From NCBI GenBank assembly GCA_016712465.1, contig JADJQZ010000001.1:2294001-2358000 (forward strand): DNA of 64,000 bases, read 5' to 3'. The notes beneath the pieces are model-generated. The model was not told where the DNA came from and made no database searches. It saw only the letters and a program-made list of their open reading frames with translations. Numbering within the stretch: the stretch's first letter is position 1; every line of letters starts with the position of its first letter. This DNA is from Candidatus Obscuribacter sp. (GTDB lineage: Bacteria; Cyanobacteriota; Vampirovibrionia; Obscuribacterales; Obscuribacteraceae). This document shows, in pieces, positions 24,411-33,433 of this stretch. Both the position numbers and the translations under genes were made by a program.

Positions 24411-25679
24411 TTAATTGAGTGGCTCAGCGGCCTGGTTGAAGCCGAGGCTGGAAGCTTTGAGCCGGTCCCTTTGAGCCTGAGCCGCAAGACCAAGGGCTTT
24501 GTTGCCGCAGGCTCGGTAATAATATGCTTCAGCCAGTTCCGGCTCAATTTCCAGGGCACTGGTGGCATCCACCACGGCCGGTCCGAATTTTGACAGTTGC
24601 AGATAGAGCCTCGCTCTTCGCAGGTAAGAATATTCGTCGTCCGGATTGAACTTGATGCTTTTTGTGTAGTCTTTCAGGGCTTTGTCATATTGTTTCAGCG
24701 CTTCGTAGCAATCACCGCGATAGGCATAGGCGGCGCCGTGCTCCGGTTCAATTGCCAGAGCTTTTTCGGCGTCGGCTATGCCCGCCTGGTAGTCGTGCAT
24801 TTGCAGGTGGCAGAAAGCCCTGGTGCTGAGGGCATCGGCATCATTAGGTGAAAATGTAAGCGTTTCCTCGCATTTGGCCAGGGCTTCTCTCAAATCGCCG
24901 TTTTCGCTCAGTGCTTCCACCAGGGTGAGGCGGGTGTCTACTTCCGGGTTGAGTTCAGCCGCTTTGCGCGCATCAGATAGAAAATTTGCTTTCTCTCTCA
25001 GTAGTCTGAAGGCCTGGGCGCGCAATAGATATAGCTCAGCATCTTCTCTTTCCAATTCCAATAGTCTGGTCAGATCTTTCACGGCCGAGCGAGCTGAAAG
25101 CACGTCGCTCATAGCCAGACAAGCCAGGGCCCGCTGCTTCAGGGAAGCGGTGTCGTCCGGATTTTTTTCCAGGCTGCGGGTGGCCTTTATTACCATACTC
25201 TTCAATTCATCGATGTCGTCGAAGATACTGGTGGACGAAAGTATTCTCATGTCGAAGCTGAAGTCGAGACTGATCTCGTTCTCTAAAATTTGGGGAGGCT
25301 TCGGTAGCGGCGATGCCTCTTTTACAGCGTTCAACATGCGCTGGTCGAGCAAGGCATCGCCTGTGCTCACTTTTATTTTCAGATCTTTGACCTTGCCTTC
25401 TTTGTCGATCTTGAAAAAGACGACGCCGGTCTTGCTGGCTTCCTCTTCCGAGGGCTTCCACTGTGCCTTCACATGTTCCTGTACGTTGCGCAAATAGCGG
25501 CGCACGGCAGTACCGTGTGCCGCCTCATTGAACTGTCTCTGCCGGTCCTTGCGCGCTTCCTGCCCTTCGCTGCCGGCCTGGCAGCCCTGCAAAAGCAGAA
25601 CCGAAGTGGGCATTATCAGGGCCAGTAAGAGCCCGCAACTAAGTCTCGGCAACCACTGCCTGCGAGGTTTCCGGCGCAT
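24411..25679 (-). CDS. Lipoprotein with TonB C-terminal-like domain and TPR repeats
   Basis: About 422 aa. The ATG at 25679 gives a basic N-terminus, a hydrophobic stretch and the lipobox LQGC, so the protein should be lipid-anchored. An in-frame start 117 bases upstream would overlap the end of nnr and give an odd N-terminus. Following a charged helix, residues ~70-160 resemble a TonB C-terminal domain (GVVFFKIDKEGKVKDLKI, LLDQRMLNAVKEASPLPK). The rest, ~170-420, holds 6-7 TPR units with the A-x-x-x-x-G-x-x-x-x-A pattern. TonB-C followed by TPR, rather than preceded by an energy-transducing N-terminal helix, is unusual. Probably an outer-membrane assembly or scaffold protein. It follows nnr by 40 bases. 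Confidence 0.85.
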   Translation of the reverse strand: MRRKPRRQWLPRLSCGLLLALIMPTSVLLLQGCQAGSEGQEARKDRQRQFNEAAHGTAVRRYLRNVQEHVKAQWKPSEEEASKTGVVFFKIDKEGKVKDLKIKVSTGDALLDQRMLNAVKEASPLPKPPQILENEISLDFSFDMRILSSTSIFDDIDELKSMVIKATRSLEKNPDDTASLKQRALACLAMSDVLSARSAVKDLTRLLELEREDAELYLLRAQAFRLLREKANFLSDARKAAELNPEVDTRLTLVEALSENGDLREALAKCEETLTFSPNDADALSTRAFCHLQMHDYQAGIADAEKALAIEPEHGAAYAYRGDCYEALKQYDKALKDYTKSIKFNPDDEYSYLRRARLYLQLSKFGPAVVDATSALEIEPELAEAYYYRACGNKALGLAAQAQRDRLKASSLGFNQAAEPLN

Positions 25680-25719
25680 TTCATAAATGTGAAGGGGCGG
25701 CGCTTTCAAGGGGGTCAGT

Positions 25720-27396
25720 CTATAAGCTGGAGACGGATTGCAAGAGTCGTTCTTCCAAATAGGATACATCGCCGGCCTGTAAGCTTGCCAGCGCAAAGGG
25801 AATATGGGCCAGAATGTCGGTGGCCACTAGTGAAGCCTGGGCTCCGGCCAGTTCCGGCCGATTGGCGGCCAGGTCGCCGGCTTTGCCGTGCAGGTAGACT
25901 CCCGCCACCGCCGCGTCGAAGGGCGGTAGACCCTGGGCCATGAGACCGCCGATCATGCCTGAAAGAACATCGCCGGCTCCGGCCGTGGCCATGCCGGAAT
26001 TGCCCGTAGGATTGATGAAGACTTGTCCGGTGGGGGAGGCAATGACGGAATAATGCCCTTTCAAAACTACTACCGAACCGAACTTTCTTGCGGCGGCAAG
26101 AGCGGCGCCGATGCGGTCGCTCTGTATAACCTCTACTGACTGGCCGGTAAGGCGGCTCAGTTCTCTGGGATGAGGGGTGAGGACGAAACGGCGCGGCGCC
26201 TGTCCTTGCAGGGCCGCCGGATTTTGCGCGAGGGCGTTCAGACCGTCGGCATCAATGACACAGGGCTTGGAAATAATGTCGATGAGGCTTAAAACAAAGC
26301 TGACCGTGTCGTGATTCTGGCTTAAACCGGGGCCGAGCACTACGGCTTGCACGCCGTCTATGAGGGGCAAGACCTCGGCCACGGCCTCCTGGCTGATGGA
26401 CTGCGCCGTGGTTTCAGAAAGAGGCTTGTATACGATTTCATGGGTGGGCAGCCCGACGATGAGAGAGCGGGCAGTGCTCAAATAAGAGAGACCGGCGCCG
26501 ATCTTTAGTGCGCTCGCCGCCGCCATCACGCCGGCACCGCTCATCCCCAGCGAACCGGCGATTGTGAGCAATTGCCCAAAGGTGCCTTTGTGGCTGTTGG
26601 TGGGTCGAAAGGGCATAATGCCCTGCACCGCACCGCAGGTAGTGAGCCAGATTTGAGAGCCGTTGTCGGCGCTGTCCTTATCGAGATTTAGCTGTTGCAC
26701 GAAGGTTTCGCTGAAGTCGGGCAGACCGATATCCACGAGGCTGAGCTGCCCGGCATATTCGGCACCCGGAAAAGTAAGCAAACCGGCCTTCAGATAGCCG
26801 AAGGTGACGGTCTGATCTGCCCTTACCGCCGCCCCCATGATGCGACCATTGTCGGAGTTGATGCCGGAAGGGATATCTATAGATAGAACCGGGCGGGCAC
26901 TGTTATTGATGGCATCGATTACGGTGCGATGAATGCCGCCGACATCTCTGGTCAGTCCGGTGCCAAAAATGGCGTCTACAATTACCGTTGCCCCGGAAGC
27001 GATTGATTCAAGGGCATCTTCCAGATCTTCTTGACCGGAGAGTTGCACAATTTCGATATCCAATCTCTCCAGCAGCTTCTTGTTGGTGAGTGCTTCCGCC
27101 GTGGTCATTTCCCCTTCACCAACTATGAAAACGCTGGCCGGTATGCCCCAGAGATTGAGATAACGGGCCACAACCATGCCGTCGCCGCCGTTATTGCCCG
27201 TGCCGGCAAAAATTGCCACGTGCCCGGGGTTTTCATTCCAGATGGAAAGGGCGCAATGGGAAGCGGCTCGCCCGGCTACTTCCATCAGTACCTGTCCCCA
27301 GTTAGTTGCTGCCGTCTCTTCGACGCTTTTGATCCAGGCGCTTTCCAGGGCTCTAATCTGTTTTGTGGTGGGCACTCTCAGATTGCTAATTACCAT
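25720..27396 (-). CDS. nnr: Bifunctional NAD(P)H-hydrate repair enzyme
   Basis: A 558-aa fusion of two repair enzymes. The N-terminal epimerase half (YjeF_N, residues ~1-230) interconverts R- and S-NAD(P)HX; it has FAGTGNNGGDGMVVARYL and the AIFGTGLTRDV segment with DIPSGINSD. The C-terminal ADP-dependent dehydratase half (~250-540) restores NAD(P)H and has AVVLGPGLSQN, VIDADGLNAL, LTPHPRELSRL and the ribokinase-like GNSGMATAGAGDVLSGMIGG. The length and domain order match the family. It lies between the DppD-type ATPase and the TPR lipoprotein on one strand, an arrangement without an obvious functional link. Confidence 0.98.
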   Translation of the reverse strand: MVISNLRVPTTKQIRALESAWIKSVEETAATNWGQVLMEVAGRAASHCALSIWNENPGHVAIFAGTGNNGGDGMVVARYLNLWGIPASVFIVGEGEMTTAEALTNKKLLERLDIEIVQLSGQEDLEDALESIASGATVIVDAIFGTGLTRDVGGIHRTVIDAINNSARPVLSIDIPSGINSDNGRIMGAAVRADQTVTFGYLKAGLLTFPGAEYAGQLSLVDIGLPDFSETFVQQLNLDKDSADNGSQIWLTTCGAVQGIMPFRPTNSHKGTFGQLLTIAGSLGMSGAGVMAAASALKIGAGLSYLSTARSLIVGLPTHEIVYKPLSETTAQSISQEAVAEVLPLIDGVQAVVLGPGLSQNHDTVSFVLSLIDIISKPCVIDADGLNALAQNPAALQGQAPRRFVLTPHPRELSRLTGQSVEVIQSDRIGAALAAARKFGSVVVLKGHYSVIASPTGQVFINPTGNSGMATAGAGDVLSGMIGGLMAQGLPPFDAAVAGVYLHGKAGDLAANRPELAGAQASLVATDILAHIPFALASLQAGDVSYLEERLLQSVSSL

Positions 27397-27456
27397 TGGC
27401 TTACCTTTCTTTGGATTTGATAAATTGATGCTTGCCCCGGTTTTGGCCGGTGATTT

Positions 27457-28416
27457 TTATTCTTTTTCCACCAGGAAGCAGCGCACCACATGCCCCTGCG
27501 ACTTTTCTTCCAGGGTGGGAATGCTTTCTTCACAGCGGGCTTCTCTTAAGCCGCAGCGGTCGGCGAAGCGGCAGCCTCTAGGCAGCGCCGTCAAACTCGG
27601 CGGTTGACCATCAATGGGCGAAAGGCGCTTGGAGCCCTGTCTGGGAATACTATTGAGAAGACCGAGGGTATAGGGATGCCTGGGGTTTTTGAAGAGTTCT
27701 TGTACCGGCGCATACTCTACTACCGAGCCGGCGTACATGACCGCCACCGTGTCGCACATCTCGGCCACAACGCCCAGGTCGTGGGTGATCAAAACTACAG
27801 CCGTACCTCGTTCTTTCTGAATCTCTCGTAAGAGATCAAGAATCTGGGCTTGCACTGTCACGTCGAGTGCCGTGGTGGGTTCGTCGGCAATCAGGAGTTC
27901 CGGCTCGCAGGCCAGAGCCATGGCAATCATAACCCTCTGGCGCATGCCCCCTGAAAACTGGTGGGGATAGTCATCAACCCGGTTTTTGGCCTCCGGAATA
28001 CGTACACTTTCAAGGGCTTCAATGGCTTTTTGCCGCGCTTCCTTGCGGGAAAGCTTCTGGTGAAGCTCAATCGCTTCCATGATTTGATCGCCTATTTTGT
28101 AGACCGGATTCAATGAAGTCATGGGATCTTGCGGGATCAAGGCAATGCGATTGCCCCTGACAGCGCGCATTTGCGATTCCGGCAAGCTTAAGAGGTCGAC
28201 CCCGTCCAGCAAGATTTTGCCTGAGGCAATTCGACCGGGCGGCGGAACCAATCTTAATATTGAAAGGGAGGTGATGGATTTGCCGCAGCCGCTTTCACCA
28301 ACGATGCCAAGCACTTTGCCCTTGTCCACGGAAAGTGTCACATCGTCTACGGCCCTTGCTTCGCCGGTTTCAGTGGGAAAGGTTGTGGCCAGGTTTTGGA
28401 TTTCAAGAAGGGGCAT
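27457..28416 (-). CDS. ABC transporter ATP-binding protein, DppD/OppD type
   Basis: A 319-aa peptide-importer ATPase. Walker A is GESGCGKS, the signature is FSGGMRQRV, Walker B is LLIADEPTTALD, and the switch His lies in VLITHDLGVVAEMCD. The C-terminal oligo_HPY extension (GLLNSIPRQG, LPRGCRFADRC with its Cys cluster) is typical of the peptide/nickel group, which often carries an iron-sulfur site there. ATG at 28416. It lies 60 bases upstream of nnr. Its membrane partners may be the DppB/DppC-type pair at 1.3-3.3 kb, 24 kb away; no DppF-type partner lies in the window. Confidence 0.95.
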   Translation of the reverse strand: MPLLEIQNLATTFPTETGEARAVDDVTLSVDKGKVLGIVGESGCGKSITSLSILRLVPPPGRIASGKILLDGVDLLSLPESQMRAVRGNRIALIPQDPMTSLNPVYKIGDQIMEAIELHQKLSRKEARQKAIEALESVRIPEAKNRVDDYPHQFSGGMRQRVMIAMALACEPELLIADEPTTALDVTVQAQILDLLREIQKERGTAVVLITHDLGVVAEMCDTVAVMYAGSVVEYAPVQELFKNPRHPYTLGLLNSIPRQGSKRLSPIDGQPPSLTALPRGCRFADRCGLREARCEESIPTLEEKSQGHVVRCFLVEKE

Positions 28417-28524
28417 CGAATTTCTTAGCTACCGGAGGAAAGGTGTTTAGTATTTGCCATGATTTTAGACTATTGCTCCCATGCTGAAGCTCAGTCGCGG
28501 TATAAATAGTGGAGGAGGCGGAAA

Positions 28525-28878
28525 ATGTCCACAGACTCTTCAAACAACACTAAAGATATCTCCGTATTGCAGCTTCTCACCAAGCTAGTCAAGGAGACGG
28601 ACCGGCTTGTTCGTCTGGCCGACGATATCGACACACACGCCAGTACGCCCCAGGCCAAAGCGGCCTTTAACTTGATTGGTTCGGAAGTTAGTAACATCCT
28701 GGCCATAATGAAGTCTTCCCTTGACCCGCTCTATCGTCTTTACGATTTAGACCCGGGCATGAAAAACCTTGACCGCAACAGGCGCAATGCCACCATCAAA
28801 GAATTTACCGTCGCCACTGAAGCCGACGACAGTTACGATGAGCAAGCCCTCTGGAACGATATAAAAGCCAAAGAATAA
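28525..28878 (+). CDS. Hypothetical protein, 117 aa
   Basis: I do not recognise this protein. It is short, acidic and largely helical (VLQLLTKLVKETDRLVRLADDIDTH, then a Pro-containing linker and a Lys/Asp-rich end). No signal peptide, membrane helix or metal motif. The ATG at 28525 is well supported by GGAGGAGG seven to ten bases upstream, and a TATAAAT sits just before it. It stands alone between two minus-strand genes, so it is independently transcribed. Confidence 0.72.
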   Translation: MSTDSSNNTKDISVLQLLTKLVKETDRLVRLADDIDTHASTPQAKAAFNLIGSEVSNILAIMKSSLDPLYRLYDLDPGMKNLDRNRRNATIKEFTVATEADDSYDEQALWNDIKAKE

Positions 28879-28911
28879 GGCAGTTTTCAGCTAAGCTGGT
28901 CTAGTCGGAAA

Positions 28912-29859
28912 CTACCCCGGAAGCTTTTCCACGGAAATCTTCACCGCCAGGCTGTGACTTTCTCCGGCGTTTAGGACCAGGGCATTTTCCATGGCATTGG
29001 CACTTTCTACGCAGATGAACTTTCGAAAGCCATTCTCCTGCATGTCAGCCATTTTCCCTGCTAAAGTTTCCCAGGGGTTCCAGACAACCGTAGTGAGAGA
29101 CTGGTCCTTCTCTACCTTGATGCGGCGCTGGAAGCCCTGGTCCAATACCGTTACCGTGGCGCTGGTGTTTAGATACGGCCGGTCTGTTTCGCCGCTCAAT
29201 TTGAGCAGCTTTTCTTCCTGCCGCTTGCGTTTCATGCCGTCAGTTTTATCGAGATACTCGGTATTGGCAAGACCGGAGACGCTTACGTTATCGATATCGG
29301 ATACCGCAAAATAGGTATGCAACGCTTCTTCAAATAGAGTGGACGCGGCTTCCCGGTCTATGTGCTGGGAAGTTTGTCCCGTATTCGTACAGGTTAGCTT
29401 CAATTCCAGAGTCTTACCCATTCTCACCTCATAATCCAGTGAGAAATTGTCGTAGCCGAGGGCGGCGCTTTCATCATTCGGCAGGAGCTGAAAGGTAAGC
29501 ACGAGAGTCTCACCACTGGCGGTGGCGCCTGTAACCCGCCATGGTTGGGTGCGGGCAAAGCCATGGGCCGGTCCGTCCGTGCGGTTCGAATATTTATTGC
29601 CAGTGCGGGCTCCGAACCAGGGGAAAATCAGGGGAATGCCTCCGCGAATCGCTTTGCCGGCATGGAATGCTGACTTTTCACTGAGGAAGAGAATCGGTTC
29701 TTCGCCGTGGGGTTGCCAGTGCGTAATGTGTGCGCCCTGCAGGTAGACTTCTCCCACGCAACTGTCGGTGGTTATTACTGCTTTCTCCAGGTCTCCGTGG
29801 CGCTGGAAGGAGAGAATGCCGGGAATTTCAAATGAGTCTAAAAAGTTTAAAGTTGCCAT
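28912..29859 (-). CDS. Sugar-phosphate mutarotase (aldose 1-epimerase-like, YeaD type)
   Basis: A 315-aa protein of the galactose-mutarotase fold. Family markers are GAHITHWQPHGEEPILFLS, the AIRGGIPLIFPWFG motif, PAHGFARTQPWRVT (with the catalytic His), and IDREAASTLFEEALHTYFAVSDI. The match is to the D-hexose-6-phosphate mutarotase subgroup, which interconverts the alpha and beta anomers of glucose-6-phosphate. Active-site His and Glu are present by context. ATG at 29859. It stands alone, between the small plus-strand gene and the OmpA-like gene. Confidence 0.93.
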   Translation of the reverse strand: MATLNFLDSFEIPGILSFQRHGDLEKAVITTDSCVGEVYLQGAHITHWQPHGEEPILFLSEKSAFHAGKAIRGGIPLIFPWFGARTGNKYSNRTDGPAHGFARTQPWRVTGATASGETLVLTFQLLPNDESAALGYDNFSLDYEVRMGKTLELKLTCTNTGQTSQHIDREAASTLFEEALHTYFAVSDIDNVSVSGLANTEYLDKTDGMKRKRQEEKLLKLSGETDRPYLNTSATVTVLDQGFQRRIKVEKDQSLTTVVWNPWETLAGKMADMQENGFRKFICVESANAMENALVLNAGESHSLAVKISVEKLPG

Positions 29860-29932
29860 GCTGAGGGGCCTGATTTTGACTTACCGGAGGAAACTAATTG
29901 GTTACAGCAACAGTTTATCAGGATTGAAAGAT

Positions 29933-29980
29933 AACCAAGGGAGCGCTTTGGCACGGCCAAGGCAAAAGCGCTCCCTGGTT
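29933..29980 (-). terminator. Long hairpin between the OmpA-like and mutarotase genes
   Basis: AACCAAGGGAGCGCTTT (29933-29949) pairs with AAAAGCGCTCCCTGGTT (29964-29980) over 16 bases with one bulge. It lies 42 bases after the OmpA-like stop on the minus strand. The T-rich stretch after it is weak (TATCTTTC), so it may be a processed or factor-dependent terminator rather than a classical one. Confidence 0.55.
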
Positions 29981-30022
29981 GGACATCGTTCACGGGACTC
30001 GATTTTTAGTCGGTCGTCACCT

Positions 30023-31330
30023 CTACTCGATCAGTACGATCTCTACCCGGCGGTTCTGGGAACGGTTTGTGCCATTGACGTTCATCGTTTTTGGCAGGCT
30101 CCGTCCACATCCACGCACTTCGAATTGCGATGAGTTGACGCCGTGCTTTTGCATCCAATCGGAGATTGAAAGCGCTCTCATCATGGAGAGCGCCAGGCAA
30201 TCCATATTGTCGGACATTTCGTCGGTATGCCCTTCGAAGAAAATAGGTAAGCGCTGGTGACTGGCAAACTCCGATTGGCGAAGTTGCTCAAGCACCGGGT
30301 CGGAGCCGGTGCGCAAAGCCCATTTCCCTTGTTCGAACATCTTATCGCTGTCTAGTGTGACGATTGTCTTGCCTCTCTCGTGCACGACGGCCGTGAGCGC
30401 AGTTGTTTGCTGCGGGGTGACGCCGGCAATACCGGGCGAACCATTATTGATAAGGGCCGCAGAGAAACTCCCGAGGAAGCGACCCAGTCCCGCTGCAAAG
30501 GAATTGTCGGCAGTTCCCGCCGCTGTGCCGCTACTGCTCGCGCCCGTATTGATCGGTGTGCCGGTGCTCTTGGTCGAACTCGTATTTAGTGAGCTGACCG
30601 TACCACTGCTTGCGGTGCTACTGGATCCAACATTGGTAGAAATACCGCTGGAAATTGTGTTGGTGCCGCTTGTTTGTGTACTCGGCGGCAAGATGACGAA
30701 GCTTATGTTGTCGGCATAGGCATCATTGAGTCTGCCATCCACTCTCTGCATGTCCAGCCCAATCGAGATCGAGCGGGTGCCTGAGGGAATCAGACCGGTT
30801 TGCTGTTTGAAGACCAGGCTTTTGATGCCGGAACGCTCACTCGCTTTTACCGGCCCCAATACCACCTTACCCAGCGGTCCCAGGGCCACATTTTGACCAT
30901 TGAAGAGCACGGACAGAGTGGCATTATCGTCGCTGGCGCCGTCTCCGCCCAGCCAGCCGGAGAGCTCGAATTTGAGCGTGCCACTATCGATGGTGCTGGC
31001 CAATTGTGAGACGTCAATGGTCTGATTCGCCTGTGAAGAGGGACCGTTGCCGCCGCAGAAGAAGTTCTTGCCGCGTGAAGTCTGACCAAACAAGGGCGGT
31101 CCTGGTGAATTTGCTGAGAGTACGTCGCTACGACCACCATAGGTGCCGGCTGTGAATTCTCCTACTGTCGTCCAGCCTGGGACTCTTACCGTGTCGCAGT
31201 CGGGAGAGCCGATTCCAGCTTCGGCGCCACCGTTATCGATTAGGTTGATACCGAGCATAGATTGCTGCGCCTGGACCGGCAGACTTAAGGATGTAGCGAA
31301 TAACAACGCCGCTACAACAAACTTTTTCAT
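30023..31330 (-). CDS. OmpA-family protein with N-terminal beta-sandwich (DUF642-like) domain
   Basis: A 435-aa exported protein. The signal peptide (MKKFVVAALLFATSLSLPVQAQ) has a likely cleavage after AQA. Residues ~25-215 form a beta-rich domain with NLIDNGGAEAG near the start and YADNISFVI near the end, a layout like DUF642-type carbohydrate-binding sandwiches. A Ser/Thr/Gly-rich linker (~215-275) follows. The C-terminal OmpA domain (~330-435) has FFEGHTDEMSDN and NRSQNRRVEIV, whose Asp and Arg normally bind diaminopimelate of peptidoglycan. So the protein may tie a glycan-binding head to the cell wall. ATG at 31330; monocistronic. Confidence 0.88.
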   Translation of the reverse strand: MKKFVVAALLFATSLSLPVQAQQSMLGINLIDNGGAEAGIGSPDCDTVRVPGWTTVGEFTAGTYGGRSDVLSANSPGPPLFGQTSRGKNFFCGGNGPSSQANQTIDVSQLASTIDSGTLKFELSGWLGGDGASDDNATLSVLFNGQNVALGPLGKVVLGPVKASERSGIKSLVFKQQTGLIPSGTRSISIGLDMQRVDGRLNDAYADNISFVILPPSTQTSGTNTISSGISTNVGSSSTASSGTVSSLNTSSTKSTGTPINTGASSSGTAAGTADNSFAAGLGRFLGSFSAALINNGSPGIAGVTPQQTTALTAVVHERGKTIVTLDSDKMFEQGKWALRTGSDPVLEQLRQSEFASHQRLPIFFEGHTDEMSDNMDCLALSMMRALSISDWMQKHGVNSSQFEVRGCGRSLPKTMNVNGTNRSQNRRVEIVLIE

Positions 31331-31571
31331 TAATTGACCTCATGAAGCTAGGGGCGGATAGAAATATCCGCCTATCTGATGGTAGTAGTTCGATTTTCTC
31401 TGAAGTCTGGGGCGAGTATATCACATGCCCCGGCAGAATTGCTGAGCTGATGAGACTTTTCGAGTGCATTCATACATAGGAAGGAGCGGCAAGTCGTTGC
31501 TGCTTTCTTCATAAAGCCGCTTCGGTTGTGTATAATCTCCTTTCCATTTGTCACGTATTTAGGACATTGCA

Positions 31572-32687
31572 TTGACTTCAGTTCAGTGGCGCATCGGCGT
31601 TGAAATTGAGCTACTGGCACCTGTTGGATTGAGCCGCCTGGATCTGGCTTTGGCTATAGCCGATACCGTTGACGGCTCCGTTAGACGTTTTTTTCATCCA
31701 CAGTCTGAACCGAGTCTGGTGCCTGGTCGCCCCGTATTTCACAACCTCACACTGGGATATGAGGTGCTGGATTCCAAGCAACAGATTGTCGCTTTCTGCG
31801 TTGATGATTTGACTTTGCAGAAGGATCTGAATCGAGCGGCTAAGCCAACTTCAGGTTGGTATAGAATCGTCAGCGATGATGAGAGACTCTTGCGCCTGAT
31901 CAGTCAGAATACTGATCCTGACTTGCCCCTCGCTCAGGTTATGAATACCGTTGCCGGTCTCTTTGGAACGAGTCCTGAGTGCGGAAGCGGCGGTATGATC
32001 AAGGTGAATGATCGTTTGGGTTGTTCGATTGCCATTGCCGCACCATTGCCGGGAGAGCGGGAGCGTCCTTGCGAGTTGATTACTGTTCCCATTGAGGTAG
32101 AGCATGCCAGTCACCTTGAACAGCTTTTGCGCACAGCCAGGGCTCTTCAGTTTCAGGTACCACATGAAGGGGCCACCCACATTCACTTTGATGCAACCGC
32201 TCTGAAGTCTGCTCATGCAATTAGAAACCTTGTAAATATCTATTCAACTCATCATGCGATTCTCAAGCGCTTGATTGGTACCAATCCAAATTGTCGGCGT
32301 CTCGGCCTGTGGTCTGAGGAGCTAACTAAAACGGTAAATGCGCCGAACTTCCGGAAACTGCCATGGACGCAGGCTCGCGAGCAGTTAATGGCAGCCAATT
32401 TGACAAAATTCTGCGATCTGAATCTGATGAATTTTGTCCATGAATTTACTGACAAGAATACCATTGAGGTTCGAATTCTTCCCGTCTGGCTGGAAGCCGA
32501 GCCCATCTTGCAGGTTGCCTCGCTTTTCGTGGCAATCTTCCAGACCGCTCTTACCGAAGAGGTTTTTTCGCAGAGAGAAACGCAAGCCTATTCGTCTGAA
32601 GCGGCGAGGAAATTTTTAATGGGGCTTCCTCTGGCTGCTGCGCAACGGCAGTACTGGCTGAAAACAGCGGATTGCAAGCAGTCTTGA
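31572..32687 (+). CDS. Putative amidoligase (glutamine-synthetase/GCS-like fold)
   Basis: A 371-aa protein with features of the predicted amidoligase family, thought to form peptide-like amide bonds by ATP-dependent carboxylate activation. The start has RIGVEIEL (Glu-rich metal-binding strand), the centre has THIHFDAT (203-207 His-Ile-His-Phe-Asp), and the end has NTIEVRILPVW, together matching the E-x-E, H-x-H-x-D and E-x-R pattern of the carboxylate-amine ligase superfamily. The TTG at 31572 has AGGA upstream. It is 86 bases ahead of a small secreted protein and the big TPR/hydrolase. Substrate unknown. Confidence 0.8.
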   Translation: MTSVQWRIGVEIELLAPVGLSRLDLALAIADTVDGSVRRFFHPQSEPSLVPGRPVFHNLTLGYEVLDSKQQIVAFCVDDLTLQKDLNRAAKPTSGWYRIVSDDERLLRLISQNTDPDLPLAQVMNTVAGLFGTSPECGSGGMIKVNDRLGCSIAIAAPLPGERERPCELITVPIEVEHASHLEQLLRTARALQFQVPHEGATHIHFDATALKSAHAIRNLVNIYSTHHAILKRLIGTNPNCRRLGLWSEELTKTVNAPNFRKLPWTQAREQLMAANLTKFCDLNLMNFVHEFTDKNTIEVRILPVWLEAEPILQVASLFVAIFQTALTEEVFSQRETQAYSSEAARKFLMGLPLAAAQRQYWLKTADCKQS

Positions 32688-32773
32688 GGCTTCCAGCATT
32701 GTTTGAAATATTGTTCAATGGCAGAATTGCTGATTGCCGTGTGCCATAATAGCCCATTCCCAAGCAAGAGGTC

Positions 32774-33433
32774 GTGAATGGTATGCGCTTGAATTCGAGC
32801 AAGAACAAAGGAGCCTCTGGGGCTGGAAAAGTTATTAAGGCTGATAGCCTGGCAATTCTGAGTATGGCGCTCCTGGGTGCCGGTAGCTCTGGTCAAATGG
32901 TGTTCGCTGCTCCGGCGCCGAACGCTCCGTCGCAATTGCCAAAGCTTGCGCCGCAAGCTCAAACCTATATACTGCGTAATTACAAGCACTCTGTTTTGCT
33001 TGCGCAGGGCCAGAAGGGCCAGTCTGATCAGCAGCGGGAACGGGGTTTTCTGGAGGCTTTTGCCCGGAGTAAATTTAGCTATATTGATGCCAAAATCCTG
33101 GCTCGGCATTGGAAGACCGATATCGGCAATGCCAAGGCTCGTATTGGATCAAAAGTATCAGGAGAGCACGCGGCAATCGGGGAAGACACCGTGGAGCAGA
33201 TGCTCCTGGATGCACGAATTCCGGAACTGTGCGCCGTAGACGGCAAGCAAGCGTTGAACTACTTCCCTGACTCTACCTACACATATGATGACGCTGTGGT
33301 TCTGGCCAAGTTGTGGGGTGAGCCCAGTCCCTGGGAAGCAAAAGTCAGAATAGAGAGAAACTTGATTATGGGTAATGACCAGGTGGTAAAGAGAGCCCTT
33401 GGACTTGCTCAAAGGCATTTCAATGGCAGGTGA
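32774..33433 (+). CDS. Hypothetical secreted protein, 219 aa
   Basis: I do not recognise a family. The N-terminus is basic, with a hydrophobic segment (SLAILSMALLGAG) and a possible signal-peptidase site near VFAAP, about residue 45. The rest is helical and charged. GTG at 32774 has AAGAGG upstream; an in-frame ATG at 32783 is the alternative. It overlaps the start of the following TPR/hydrolase gene by 11 bases, so the two are translationally coupled and probably work in the same compartment. Confidence 0.7.
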   Translation: MNGMRLNSSKNKGASGAGKVIKADSLAILSMALLGAGSSGQMVFAAPAPNAPSQLPKLAPQAQTYILRNYKHSVLLAQGQKGQSDQQRERGFLEAFARSKFSYIDAKILARHWKTDIGNAKARIGSKVSGEHAAIGEDTVEQMLLDARIPELCAVDGKQALNYFPDSTYTYDDAVVLAKLWGEPSPWEAKVRIERNLIMGNDQVVKRALGLAQRHFNGR

